From Planococcus salinus (lineage in GTDB: Bacteria > Bacillota > Bacilli > Bacillales_A > Planococcaceae): a stretch of DNA of 64,000 bases. A model generated the notes under the pieces. It saw only the letters and a program-made list of their open reading frames with translations, ran no database searches and was not told where the DNA came from. Location of the stretch: assembly GCF_003719725.1 (NCBI RefSeq), contig NZ_RIAX01000001.1:434001-498000 (forward strand), in the 5' to 3' direction. A program made the translations under genes and the position numbers. This document shows, in pieces, positions 52,958 through 62,074 of this stretch; positions within the stretch are counted from its first letter, which is position 1, and the number at the start of each line of letters is the position of its first letter.

Positions 52958-53326
52958 TTAGCCGTCAATTTTTAATATCAGATTAGTGGAATCGATTCTG
53001 CCGGGACCCGTCTGTATTCCAGCAGAATCATAATATACCCTCACTTTTTCACCTGTTTCAAAGTCTGTTCCTGTTACACGATTAAAGAAAGGCACATCCA
53101 CGAAAACCCCTTGAGAATTGGAAGCTCTCTCTTCCATCATGTCATTGATTTCGTTTTGTGTTTCGCCTTCGATTTCTTCTGGTGTAAGCATGAACACCCA
53201 TACTTCGTTGTCATTCGCCAGATGAACATAACCTTCTTCCGAGTATTGATTCGACATCCAGAATCCGGTTCCAATCACCAGTAATGCTAAAATAGCAACA
53301 ATAAATAATCCCGCTCTTTTTTTCAT
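52958..53326 (-). CDS. DUF3221-like exported protein (122 aa)
   Basis: One N-terminal helix (AGLFIVAILALLVIGTGFWM) and a small beta-rich domain (GYVHLANDNEVWVFMLTPEE ... FETGEKVRVYYDSAGIQTGPG) of the DUF3221/YobA type. The function of the family is unknown. It is followed on the same strand by the Ig-like gene, with 35 bp between. Confidence 0.72.
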   Translation of the reverse strand: MKKRAGLFIVAILALLVIGTGFWMSNQYSEEGYVHLANDNEVWVFMLTPEEIEGETQNEINDMMEERASNSQGVFVDVPFFNRVTGTDFETGEKVRVYYDSAGIQTGPGRIDSTNLILKIDG

Positions 53327-53356
53327 GAAACGCCTCGGCTCCTCTTCCGTTTTGAT

Positions 53357-53758
53357 TTATTCTTCCTTATGGTTCATTTCCACTTTTTCCGCTGGCACCG
53401 TGAGTATGCCAGGTTCTTGATGCGGCTTTGCCCGATCCCACCAGGCTATTACTGCCTCTCCTTTCCCCAGATCCGGAAAATCGATGTCTTCATCCGTAAG
53501 CCAAATGGCGTTGTCATATGAATCTCCCGACAAAATTTCTCGAGAAGTCTTTTCCAGCGCTTCTTGTTGAGTGATGCCCTCGACAAGGAGAAACTTTTCA
53601 TTTCCGCCTTCTTTGCCCTTGTCAATCACATAACCCTCCACTTCTTCCCACGTAGTTGGTATCGTATCTTCTCCGGTTTCTGCAGTATTTTGCGTTGTTG
53701 TTTCTCCACAAGCACTCGTGAAGAGAAGCAAAGTAATTGTGAGAGTAATTTTTTTCAT
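53357..53758 (-). CDS. DUF3221-type lipoprotein (133 aa)
   Basis: The signal peptide ends FTSAC, so it should be lipid-anchored. The domain holds VEGYVIDKGKEGGNEKFLLVEGIT and AIWLTDEDIDFPDLGKGEAVIAWWDRAK, typical of DUF3221. ATG 53758 has AAAGGAGAG upstream. It may form an operon with the following two exported proteins on the minus strand. Role unknown. Confidence 0.75.
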   Translation of the reverse strand: MKKITLTITLLLFTSACGETTTQNTAETGEDTIPTTWEEVEGYVIDKGKEGGNEKFLLVEGITQQEALEKTSREILSGDSYDNAIWLTDEDIDFPDLGKGEAVIAWWDRAKPHQEPGILTVPAEKVEMNHKEE

Positions 53759-53863
53759 AAGGCTCTCCTTTCTGCTTTTTTTCCTGTTATTACCTATTAG
53801 TCGATTTTGAATCCGAAATGTTACAAGCAAAGTCTTTGTAATGCTTGTTCGATTTCTTCCCAA

Positions 53864-53901
53864 CTGAAAAATCCATCTTTTTGTAAGATGGATTTTTCCA
53901 G
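53864..53901. terminator. Hairpin terminator between convergent/parallel small genes
   Basis: CTGAAAAATCCATCTT pairs with AAGATGGATTTTTCCAG around TTTGT, with T tracts on both strands. Confidence 0.8.
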
Positions 53902-53960
53902 AAACATATATATGTATGGACAGAAAAATTATGTGGTATGATTTTTTAGAAGCTGTCCGA

Positions 53961-54191
53961 TTATTCTTTCTGGTTTTTCTCCAGTTCCTTTATAGTTTCT
54001 TTAAGACTCACGATTTCATCATTAAATTTAAACTCCATTTTTTGCATTCTGCTTTCAAGCTTGATGGCTTTGTTTTCGGCTGCATTGGCGACTCCAAAGA
54101 TTAACCCTAAAGCAACACCGAAGAAAACACCTAGGGGTCCTAAAAAAATCAATCCCAAAATCCCTCCTACCGCTACGTAAAGCACAGTCAT
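53961..54191 (-). CDS. 76-residue membrane-anchored coiled-coil protein
   Basis: Two closely spaced hydrophobic stretches (LYVAVGGILGLIFLGPLGVFFGVALGLIFG) are followed by a charged helix with heptads (NKAIKLESRMQKMEFKFNDEIVSLKETIKELEKNQKE). GAGAGGTGAG precedes the ATG. It resembles the 56-residue protein at 43757 in plan. Function unknown. It lies 16 bp after the DUF1835 gene, in the same direction, so co-transcription is likely. Confidence 0.72.
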   Translation of the reverse strand: MTVLYVAVGGILGLIFLGPLGVFFGVALGLIFGVANAAENKAIKLESRMQKMEFKFNDEIVSLKETIKELEKNQKE

Positions 54192-54207
54192 TTTCTCACC
54201 TCTCCAA

Positions 54208-55320
54208 TCATCGAAGTTTCACTGAATAATGGCGCATGGATTTGGGAATCCCTTTTAATTCGAATACTCCACTATAAACCAAATGACGAATCCGGTATTC
54301 CAGGTACAAATAGTTGATAAACTCATCTGTTTGCGTCACGATCTCTCCGATCAATTTTCCTGTTAAAACAAAATCTTTGGTTTCTTGCTTCTGATGCAGC
54401 TTTTCTAAAGTTTCGATGATCATGGAATCGAAATAATCTTCTGCAACGGTCCGAATCTGACCGTCGATCCATACACGTAATACTTCTTTCGTTTTGGAAA
54501 GTTCTTCCCATTCGCTTTGGTATTGCCTCCGTAATTCTTGCGTAAGCGGTCTGTCTTTTTTGCTGTTTTCAAAGAACTGCTGTAGTTTTTCTGCATCCAA
54601 TTGCCCTGTATGGAAAATGGCCGGCTCGTCTTCGGCAGCAAAATATTTTTCATAAAGTTTTGTTGTGTTTAGAAGAAAAATCTCATTTGTCTTTTGCCCC
54701 AGCATATAAAGAAAGAAACGGAGACCTGTCTGTTCTTCGGCGTTGTCTCCACCCCAGATATAAATAGGTACCTGATTTTCTATATCTTCAATTTCACGCA
54801 GCGCATTCGTAAATTTCCCTTTATATTCATCGTCTTCCTGCTCAAAGTTAATATTCTCCAACAGCCATTCTTCGCGGAAACTTTGACCTGTTTTTTCTTC
54901 TAGCTTCCATAAAGGTCCAATTGAAAAAGCATCCGGAAAGCCAATGACAGTCTTTGGCCGTTCAAGTCCAATTCTCAACGAGCCTGCGACCGATTCTGAA
55001 ACAACAAGATGAACTGCACCCACTTGCTTCTCCGGCTTCTTTAAATGACGGTTTTTTTGTATATGTTCGTTTATTTCCTCTGCTATTTCAGCCATATCTT
55101 CTTGGTTCAAAAAGAAACTCGTTCCTTCAATCGGCTGTTTTTCCTTGCGGTTGAACGTTTCAAACGTCTCCCCTTGTTCAATTTCAAACGCCTCCCACTT
55201 GCTGGGGTCCATCAGGTCCGAAACCGATACATATGTGTGAGTTTCATTGCGATAAACCAGAACGGTGGTGGGTTCCAGTAAAAAATAAATAAATGGATCG
55301 TTGATTTTTGTTTTAACCAA
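54208..55320 (-). CDS. DUF1835/DUF3658 protein
   Basis: A 370-residue soluble protein. Residues about 100-230 match DUF1835 (VHLVVSESVAGSLRIGL, IGFPDAFSIGPLWKL, VPIYIWGGDNAEEQTGLRFFLYML). The C-terminal part is DUF3658-like. The N-terminal ~95 residues precede the domain. Function of these domains is unknown. Start is TTG 55320 with AGGAGGGG upstream. Confidence 0.8.
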   Translation of the reverse strand: MVKTKINDPFIYFLLEPTTVLVYRNETHTYVSVSDLMDPSKWEAFEIEQGETFETFNRKEKQPIEGTSFFLNQEDMAEIAEEINEHIQKNRHLKKPEKQVGAVHLVVSESVAGSLRIGLERPKTVIGFPDAFSIGPLWKLEEKTGQSFREEWLLENINFEQEDDEYKGKFTNALREIEDIENQVPIYIWGGDNAEEQTGLRFFLYMLGQKTNEIFLLNTTKLYEKYFAAEDEPAIFHTGQLDAEKLQQFFENSKKDRPLTQELRRQYQSEWEELSKTKEVLRVWIDGQIRTVAEDYFDSMIIETLEKLHQKQETKDFVLTGKLIGEIVTQTDEFINYLYLEYRIRHLVYSGVFELKGIPKSMRHYSVKLR

Positions 55321-55491
55321 AACGCCCCTCCTTTTTCCTTTATTTTACCATATACACTTTTCAACCAATAAAATTTATCGGTAAATCACTTTCTTCTGAA
55401 TTAAGTGGTAAGCATGAAATAAAACCGTATATCCTTGTAAATCGTCTTTTTTATGATCAAAACTTAACGTCAAAAAGCATATATAAACGAG

Positions 55492-55520
55492 AAAAGCCCT
55501 CCTAATGACGGAGGACTTTT
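55492..55520. terminator. Hairpin terminator
   Basis: AAAAGCCCTCC pairs with GGAGGACTTTT around TAATGAC, with one mismatch. No gene reads into it directly from the left on the plus strand; on the minus strand it lies downstream of the BCCT gene and the MITE-like element. Confidence 0.6.
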
Positions 55521-55532
55521 AAGTGTAAATTA

Positions 55533-55636
55533 TATAAGTTGAACTAATCATTTTAATCTGATGATATTCCGCAAAGCAGCTGCGCTTGCCGCGGGCGAGC
55601 GGCGAGTAAAAGGATAATTCTTTAGTTTAACTTATA
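55533..55636. mobile_element. MITE-like element with 15-bp terminal inverted repeats
   Basis: TATAAGTTGAACTAA (55533-55547) and TTAGTTTAACTTATA (55622-55636) are inverted repeats with one mismatch, bounding 104 bp without coding potential. Inside is a GC-rich patch, GCAGCTGCGCTTGCCGCGGG then CGAGCGGCGAG, in otherwise AT-rich DNA. The layout is that of a small non-autonomous element. No clear target duplication was found. Confidence 0.5.
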
Positions 55637-55687
55637 CAGTATGAATGTTTCACTGATTTTTATTTTATAAACGGTTTTTCTCGTCTC

Positions 55688-57169
55688 CTATTCCTCATTA
55701 TGCAAACCTTTTAACAAAGACGCGACCATCAGTAAGATGACAAGTGAAAACGGCAAAGCTGCGATGATGGCCACAGATCGGAGCGCTTCCAACCCTCCGC
55801 TGAGCAAAAGAACCGCCGCTGTGCCTGAAATCAAGCCGCCCCATACCAAACGGACAAACTTGCCTGGTGACAGCGTCCCTTTCGAAGACAACACACTTAA
55901 TACGTAACTGGCTGAATCTGCAGAAGTGATAAAGAATATGGTGATCAGCAATAACCCCAATATGCTCAAAATCATGCCTGCCGGCAGGTTCTGCAGCATC
56001 AGAAACAAGGCCAATTCTTCATTTCCTTCTGTCTGGCCGGCAATATCGGCCACACCGTTCATCTGCATATCCAGGGCAGTGCCGCCGAAAACAACGAACC
56101 AAACCGCTCCGAGAACAGCAGGGACAATCAGCACGCCAAAGATGAATTCCTGTATCGTGCGGCCGCGCGATACACGTGCAACAAACATGCCGACATACGG
56201 CGCCCAGGCAATTCCCCAAGCCCAGAAAAAGATCGTCCATTCACCGTACCACTGCCCGTCGCTGTGAGGTGCAAGCGACAAACTCAAATCCAAATAATTA
56301 TTTAAATAACTGCCCAATGCCGTCGTAAAACTTTCCAGTAAAAACGCTGTTGGTCCCAATGAAAGAACAGCAATCAGCAACACAGTCGCAATCACCAAAT
56401 TGCCGATGCTCAAATAGCGGATTCCTTTATTGACACCCGATAAAGCCGACGTCATGAACAATACGGTAATGATGGCAATGATGATCAACTGACTGATATT
56501 GTTATTCGGCACATCGAACACTTCAGATACACCGCCACTGACCTGCATCGCGCTTAACCCGAATGTGGTGGCTACACCGATGGCAGTCGCAATGATGGCG
56601 ATGATATTCAGGAACTTGCCGATCCCCCCTTCGACCCTGTCGCCAAGCAACGGGTAAAACGCATGGCTGATCAAACCCGGTCTCTCTTTCCGAAACTTGA
56701 AAAAAGCGATGGTCAAACCGACGACGGCATACACACCCCACGGCTGCAGGCTCCAATGGAATACACTGTACATTAACGCAGCGCGTGCCGCTTCTTCTGT
56801 TTCGGCTTCATAGCCCGGCGGTGGATTGATATAATGGAGAATCGGTTCAGCAGTTCCCCAGAACACCAGCCCGACGCCCATTCCAGCCGCAAAAATCAAA
56901 CCCAGCCAAGTAAAAAACGTATACTGCGGCTGTTCGTCTTTCTTCCCCAGTTTTATTTTTCTGTACGGCCCGATTCCGAGAAATAAGCAAACAAAAACCA
57001 AAGCTGTCGTCACCAGCATATAAAACCAGCTGAAGTTGCCTGTCACCCAGGATAATCCGGTGCTGGATACTTCCTGCAAAAATGCAGGCGCCAGCGCCCC
57101 GACCGCGACAAGCGCGACCACAATCGCGACGGACACCCCAAAGACGATTCCCGGCTTTTCATTTTTCAT
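55688..57169 (-). CDS. BCCT-family glycine betaine/choline/carnitine transporter
   Basis: A 493-residue carrier with 12 hydrophobic helices. Diagnostic segments include AGMGVGLVFWGTAEPI, FHWSLQPWGVYAVVGL and FFWAWGIAWAPYVGMFVARVSRGRTIQEFI. It imports quaternary ammonium compounds with Na+ or H+ and serves osmoprotection, as does B. subtilis OpuD. Substrate choice is not fixed by the motifs. GAGAGGTTGG precedes the ATG. Divergent from the acetamidase gene. Confidence 0.94.
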   Translation of the reverse strand: MKNEKPGIVFGVSVAIVVALVAVGALAPAFLQEVSSTGLSWVTGNFSWFYMLVTTALVFVCLFLGIGPYRKIKLGKKDEQPQYTFFTWLGLIFAAGMGVGLVFWGTAEPILHYINPPPGYEAETEEAARAALMYSVFHWSLQPWGVYAVVGLTIAFFKFRKERPGLISHAFYPLLGDRVEGGIGKFLNIIAIIATAIGVATTFGLSAMQVSGGVSEVFDVPNNNISQLIIIAIITVLFMTSALSGVNKGIRYLSIGNLVIATVLLIAVLSLGPTAFLLESFTTALGSYLNNYLDLSLSLAPHSDGQWYGEWTIFFWAWGIAWAPYVGMFVARVSRGRTIQEFIFGVLIVPAVLGAVWFVVFGGTALDMQMNGVADIAGQTEGNEELALFLMLQNLPAGMILSILGLLLITIFFITSADSASYVLSVLSSKGTLSPGKFVRLVWGGLISGTAAVLLLSGGLEALRSVAIIAALPFSLVILLMVASLLKGLHNEE

Positions 57170-57349
57170 GCAACCAACCTCTCTTTACATAAAGAGTCCT
57201 TTTTCCACCATTCCACTTGTCGCTCTGTGTAAACGCTATTTCGGCAATCTCCCAAAACAGTTTCTCCGAAAGTAAAATCCATATCACGAATGTTCAGTTT
57301 TCGATATAATGGTAAAGGTCGTATTTTTAAGTCGAAAGGGGCAACAGCA

Positions 57350-58285
57350 GTGATACATAAAATTGAATTGGATTCCAAAAATCTTCATTCATCGTTCAAC
57401 CGTGAATACCAGCCGATCCTAACGGTGAATTCCGGTGATTCCATCCAGTTGAAAACGCTGGATATCCAGTGGGGCTATTCAGCCTCGGAAAATGAAGAGC
57501 GGACGATTTTTGAATCGCGTGAACAAGAAGAAAAGCTCGGGCACCCGCTCGTGGGGCCGATTGCCATCGAAGGTGCGAAACCGGGGATGGTCCTTGAAAT
57601 CAGAACAAACGAACTGGTTCCGGCATGGTACGGACGGAACTGGGCTGCCGGCACGCAAAGCTGGCAAAACGAAAAACTTGGGTTGGTCGACAGTGAACGG
57701 GTTCAACTGGACTGGAAATTGGATCCGTTGAAGATGACGGGCAGCTGCCAAATCGGAGAACAGGAATTCCGCGTCGGCCTGTCTCCTTTTCTTGGCTTGA
57801 TGGGCGTCGCGCCGGCAGAGCCGGGCACACATCGTACAGCTCCTCCCCGTTACTGCGGCGGCAATATCGACTGCAAAGAATTGGTCAGAGGCAGCAGCTT
57901 GTTTTTGCCGGTGGCAGTCGAAGGCGCCATGTTTTCACTCGGTGATGGCCACGCGCTCCAAGGAGACGGGGAGAATTCCGGGACAGCCATCGAATGCCCG
58001 ATGGATCTGGTGGATGTCACATTGATCCTGCACGAAGACAAGACCTTGACAATGCCGCAGGCCAACACTCCTGCCGGCTGGATTACATTCGGCTTCGACG
58101 AAGATCTGAACGAAGCCGCGGCGGTTGCGCTGGACGAAATGGTGCAGCTGATGCAGCAGTTTTACGGCGTCACGAAGGCCGAAGCGACTGCTTTATCAAG
58201 CGTCGCCGTCGATCTACACGTCACTCAAGTCGTCAATGGCGTCAAAGGCGTCCATGCCATTTTGCCGCATGGCGTGTTACGGTAA
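57350..58285 (+). CDS. Acetamidase/formamidase family protein
   Basis: A 311-residue amidase of the FmdA/AmdA family: GHPLVGPIAIEGAKPGMVLEI, FSLGDGHALQGDGENSGTAIEC and GWITFGFDEDL are conserved. It releases ammonia from formamide or acetamide. Start GTG 57350 with AAAGGGGC upstream. A TATAAT box lies at 57305-57310, 45 bp upstream of the GTG. Confidence 0.9.
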   Translation: MIHKIELDSKNLHSSFNREYQPILTVNSGDSIQLKTLDIQWGYSASENEERTIFESREQEEKLGHPLVGPIAIEGAKPGMVLEIRTNELVPAWYGRNWAAGTQSWQNEKLGLVDSERVQLDWKLDPLKMTGSCQIGEQEFRVGLSPFLGLMGVAPAEPGTHRTAPPRYCGGNIDCKELVRGSSLFLPVAVEGAMFSLGDGHALQGDGENSGTAIECPMDLVDVTLILHEDKTLTMPQANTPAGWITFGFDEDLNEAAAVALDEMVQLMQQFYGVTKAEATALSSVAVDLHVTQVVNGVKGVHAILPHGVLR

Positions 58286-58294
58286 AAATCCGCA

Positions 58295-58327
58295 AAACCA
58301 CTCTGAATTATTTCAGAGTGGTTTTTT
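58295..58327 (+). terminator. Terminator after acetamidase
   Basis: AAAACCACTCTGAA pairs with TTCAGAGTGGTTTTTT. Confidence 0.92.
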
Positions 58328-58452
58328 CATGTTCCGCTAATTCGAACCTCTTAATATCTAAACGTATACGACTGGCCCCCTTGCTTATTCCAACAAATCA
58401 TAGTATATTCAAATAATCAGATATACAAATAATAAGATAAAGAAGGGGTATA

Positions 58453-60204
58453 ATGAACATGAAATTTTCGGGCCGCTTTACAGGCTACAGCTGGGAAGGT
58501 TTTCAAAAAGACTTGCTGTCCGGATTGGTCGTTGGAGTTATTGCCATTCCGCTTGGCATGGCGTTCGCCATCGCTTCCGGCGTCAAACCGGAATACGGCA
58601 TTTACACGACGATCATTGCGGGAATCCTGATCGCCTTATTCGGCGGTTCGCGTTACCAGATCGGCGGTCCTACAGGAGCTTTTATCCCGATTCTATTCGG
58701 CATCGTCTTAACGTATGGATATGAAAACCTGTTGGTGGCCGGCTTTATGGCTGGCATCATTCTGTTGTTGATGGGTCTGTTCAAACTGGGTTCATTGATC
58801 AAATTCATCCCAAAACCTGTCACAATCGGTTTTACCTCAGGAATTGCTGTCATCATTTTCAGTGGCCAGATCGGAAATTTCCTTGGTTTGACGGGCATTG
58901 AACGGCATGAAGAATTTGTCCTGAATATGCGTGAACTATGGCTGAACTTACCTTCTTTCAACCTGTTCAGTGTAATAACAGCTCTCATTTGCCTATTAAC
59001 AATTTTACTTACACCACGGATTTTGCCGAAAGTTCCCGGTCCTCTGGTCGGACTCATTGTTTCCACTGTGGCTGCGGTCATCTTGTTCCCTGGACAAGTG
59101 GCAACAGTAGGATCGGCTTACGGAGAAATTCCAAACACCTTGCCCGGTTTCCAATTTCCTGAAATTACATTCGATAAAATTCAGCTGTTGCTTGGACCGG
59201 CACTGGTCATCGCCATTCTCGGGAGTATTGAATCGTTGCTGTCTGCAGTGGTGGCAGACGGGATGACAAAATCGAAACACGACAGCAACCGGGAACTGAT
59301 GGGACAGGGAATCGCCAATGTGATTACGCCGATGTTCGGTGGAATCCCCGCCACCGGCGCCATCGCGCGGACGGCAACTAATATTAAAAATGGCGCCGTC
59401 TCCCCTTTTTCCGGCATCATCCATGGACTTGCGGTATTATTAATCTTGTTAATGTTTGCGCCTTTGGCATCCAGCATTCCGCTTGCCAGTATGGCACCGA
59501 TTCTGATGGTTGTTGCATGGAACATGAGTGAGCGGCATGTATTCGTCCATGTCCTGAAAACCAAATCGACCGATTCATTTGTCCTGCTGGTGACTTTCCT
59601 GCTGACGGTATTTCTGGATTTGACAACAGCTGTGGGCGTCGGCTTATTGTTGGCAATTGTATTATTCGTCAAACGGATGAGCGAAGCCGCAGAAGTTTCC
59701 CAGGTCCTTCCGAATCCCCAGTCGGCCAATAAACGGGTGGAAGCCGCTATGGTGACCGAAGAGCGTGATTGCCCGCAAATCAGTATTTTCACAATCGATG
59801 GCCCTTTGTTTTTCGGTGCTGCACAGACATTTGAGCAGCGAATCATGAAAACCATCGATTACCGCCCGGAAGTCCTGCTGCTGCGGATGGGACAGGTCCC
59901 TTTTATGGACACAACCGGTGAAGCCCACCTGGCAAGCATCGTCGAAGACTTTTCAAAGCACGGCATTGTGCTGATTTCAGGAATCAAGAAGCAGCCGATG
60001 GAGTTGCTCGAAAAAACGGGCTTGCTTTCCAAAATCGGAACTGCCCATTTTTTCAATCATACAGGCGAAGCGATCGATTTCGCCCTGCAGTATATCAACC
60101 GCCAAAAATGTCTCGGATGCCAGCATTTCGCGTTCAGCGAATGTACCGCATTATCAGCTGGAACAGACAAACCAAACTATGCGGAAGAAAGGGTTTTATT
60201 ATGA
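58453..60204 (+). CDS. SulP-family anion transporter with STAS domain
   Basis: A 583-residue permease. SulP signatures are GIYTTIIAGILIALFGGSRYQIGGPTGAF and GGIPATGAIARTATNIKNGAVSPFSGI, followed by a STAS domain (about 440-550; FTIDGPLFFGAAQTFEQR, VLLLRMGQVPFMDTTGEA). It carries sulfate, bicarbonate or another anion; which one is not decided by these motifs. The C-terminus holds a cysteine cluster: Cys553, Cys556 and Cys564 in CLGCQHFAFSEC. The ArsR gene starts inside its stop codon. Confidence 0.93.
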   Translation: MNMKFSGRFTGYSWEGFQKDLLSGLVVGVIAIPLGMAFAIASGVKPEYGIYTTIIAGILIALFGGSRYQIGGPTGAFIPILFGIVLTYGYENLLVAGFMAGIILLLMGLFKLGSLIKFIPKPVTIGFTSGIAVIIFSGQIGNFLGLTGIERHEEFVLNMRELWLNLPSFNLFSVITALICLLTILLTPRILPKVPGPLVGLIVSTVAAVILFPGQVATVGSAYGEIPNTLPGFQFPEITFDKIQLLLGPALVIAILGSIESLLSAVVADGMTKSKHDSNRELMGQGIANVITPMFGGIPATGAIARTATNIKNGAVSPFSGIIHGLAVLLILLMFAPLASSIPLASMAPILMVVAWNMSERHVFVHVLKTKSTDSFVLLVTFLLTVFLDLTTAVGVGLLLAIVLFVKRMSEAAEVSQVLPNPQSANKRVEAAMVTEERDCPQISIFTIDGPLFFGAAQTFEQRIMKTIDYRPEVLLLRMGQVPFMDTTGEAHLASIVEDFSKHGIVLISGIKKQPMELLEKTGLLSKIGTAHFFNHTGEAIDFALQYINRQKCLGCQHFAFSECTALSAGTDKPNYAEERVLL

Positions 60205-60539
60205 ATCTGGAAATGCAACAGTTTAAAGCCGAATTTTTCAAAGCGCTGGCACACCCGCTCCGGATCCGGATTCTGGAGATTCTGGCGGAAGGCGACCATA
60301 GTGTCAACGAGATTCAGGAACAGGCTGGAACGGAAGGATCAGCCGTGTCCCAGCAATTAAGTGTGCTGCGCTCAAAAAACATTGTAACCGGCAACAAAGA
60401 AGGCAACCGCGTCATTTATTCGTTGCGCGATCCAAAAATCGTCGAGTTATTGGACATCGCCAAAGATATCTTCCATAACCATTTGATCGATACCATCTCC
60501 ATGTTCGATTCGGTGAATGGCCGTAAAACAAACGATTGA
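60201..60539 (+). CDS. ArsR-family regulator without cysteines
   Basis: A 112-residue winged-helix protein: ALAHPLRIRILEILAEGDHSVNEIQEQAG, recognition helix GSAVSQQLSVLRSKNIV, wing GNKEGNRVIYSLRDP. It has no cysteine, so thiol-based sensing as in SqrR/BigR or thiolate arsenic sites is unlikely. ATGA overlap with SulP couples their translation. It probably controls the sulP operon; the ligand is unknown. Confidence 0.9.
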   Translation: MNLEMQQFKAEFFKALAHPLRIRILEILAEGDHSVNEIQEQAGTEGSAVSQQLSVLRSKNIVTGNKEGNRVIYSLRDPKIVELLDIAKDIFHNHLIDTISMFDSVNGRKTND

Positions 60540-60545
60540 AACACG

Positions 60546-60576
60546 AAAAAACACCGCTTTCTCTGCGGTGTTTTTA
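60546..60576 (+). terminator. Terminator of sulP-arsR
   Basis: AAAAACACCGC pairs with GCGGTGTTTTT around TTTCTCT. Confidence 0.92.
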
Positions 60577-60712
60577 TAATGAAAAACCATTCCATTCTCC
60601 CTCCTTTCACCACACTGGTTTACAGCCACGGGTTCACAGGGTAATTCATCAATAGACCACAACGGTTTTTCGAAGAAGTACCCACAGCCTCTGAAAGGAA
60701 TGAACAAATAAA

Positions 60713-61480
60713 ATGGATATTGAAAAATACTTGAAACGATTCCACGCATATCCGGTAAAAGAACGTTTTCTGCAGGATCTCGCCAGACTGCAGTCTTTGC
60801 ATATGCAGCATATACCGTTCGAAAATTTGGACGTGATCCGCAACGTCCCCATCTATCTAAATCTGGAAAGCATTTATGACAAAATCGTCAATCAGCACCG
60901 CGGCGGTTATTGCTATGAACTGAATGGCCTGTTTCATTGGCTGTTGCAGGAACTCGGTTTTGATGCCAGGCTGATTTCCGCCACTGTCCAAAAACCGGAC
61001 GGCACGTGGACAAAAGCCGATACGCACACCGCCATTCTCGTCAATTTGGACACCCCTTACCTGGTGGATGCCGGCTTCGGCGATTCAACCATCAGTCCGA
61101 TTCCGCTCGGCGGTGAACGGTTCACCGATCACAGCGGGACATATAAAGTCGAACAGCACGATGAGACGTTTTATGACTTGATCCGTGAAAACGACGGCGA
61201 AGAAAAAATCCTTTACCGCTTCAGCACGGAAGAAAAACGACTGGAAGATTTCCATGAAGGCTGTGTGTTCAACCAGGTGTCGAAGGATTCCCCTTTTACG
61301 CATGACGACCTCGTCACCCGCGCGACACCGGACGGACGGATTACCTTATCCGGCTTGCAGTTGACGCGTTCGGAAAATGGGCGGAAGGAAAAAACGGATT
61401 TGACGCCCGAAGAAAAAGCGAAGGTGTTGCTGGAGGAGTTTGGGATTGACCTCAACGTACTGGAGAAGCAACGGAGCTGA
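60713..61480 (+). CDS. Arylamine N-acetyltransferase (NAT)
   Basis: A 255-residue enzyme transferring acetyl groups to aromatic amines. The catalytic triad is Cys in RGGYCYELNGLF, His in DTHTAILV and Asp in VDAGFGD. HIPFENLD is the conserved N-terminal motif. GAAAGGAAT precedes the ATG. It lies alone between terminators. Confidence 0.92.
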   Translation: MDIEKYLKRFHAYPVKERFLQDLARLQSLHMQHIPFENLDVIRNVPIYLNLESIYDKIVNQHRGGYCYELNGLFHWLLQELGFDARLISATVQKPDGTWTKADTHTAILVNLDTPYLVDAGFGDSTISPIPLGGERFTDHSGTYKVEQHDETFYDLIRENDGEEKILYRFSTEEKRLEDFHEGCVFNQVSKDSPFTHDDLVTRATPDGRITLSGLQLTRSENGRKEKTDLTPEEKAKVLLEEFGIDLNVLEKQRS

Positions 61481-61921
61481 TCAAAGAGCTGGCCTTGCAG
61501 GCTTTGACCAACTCTTGGCTTGCGCTTTATTTTGCATGGAATTTGAGAAAACCAGTAACCTTAATACAGAGGTTACTGGTTTTAAAGTTCATATTTCAAT
61601 TAAAAAGGCTACCGATAATCCCCTCATATCTGAATTAAATAAGCACTTAAATTCGTCTATAAACACTTTGCCTTCTTATTCATATAGAAAAATTTTAAAC
61701 TTTGTAGTTTTAGAAATAATCGGTAAAAAAGAAAGCCATCTTGAAACTAATGCGTACTTTGAGATTAATCACATCTATGGTTGTGGTCATTGAAGAGGAT
61801 GATTTGAATTTATGATATGAAGAAGCAGGGCCTCCTTCTACTCCAACAGAACCAGTAGAACCATCAGAACCTTCTCTTCAGCCAATAGAACCAAAACCTA
61901 TCCAATCTGCACAGGCAGCAA
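61481..61921. other. Possible decayed genes: short frame and proline-rich tail remnant
   Basis: A frame from ATG 61536 (EFEKTSNLNTEVTGFKVHIS ... EINHIYGCGH, to 61793) has no RBS and no known features. After it, codons near 61825-61968 read GPPSTPTEPVEPSEPSLQP and end IEPKPIQSAQAAKKKQALMD, then a stop; they have no start codon. This resembles the proline/glutamate tail of an exported protein whose 5' part is lost. Confidence 0.35.
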
Positions 61922-61966
61922 AAAAGAAGCAGGCACTCATGGATTTCCATGAATGCCTGCTTCTTT
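61922..61966 (-). terminator. Strong terminator of the sugar dehydrogenase gene
   Basis: AAAGAAGCAGGCA-TCATGGA pairs with TCCATGA-TGCCTGCTTCTTT. On the minus strand it is followed by TTTTGC. It overlaps the remnant proline-rich frame. Confidence 0.85.
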
Positions 61967-62074
61967 AATATTGTCAAGCACCTTAAGTTAATGGCACTGA
62001 CATAAGGTTGGGTGCTTTTAGAGAATAACAAATTATTCAGCGTCGTCTTCTTCTGTACCTCCAATTGCGTCACC

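Noticed and set aside
57290-57349. Longer N-terminus of the acetamidase from 57290
   Set aside because: It would overlap the TATAAT promoter box and lacks an RBS; GTG 57350 has one and fits the family start.
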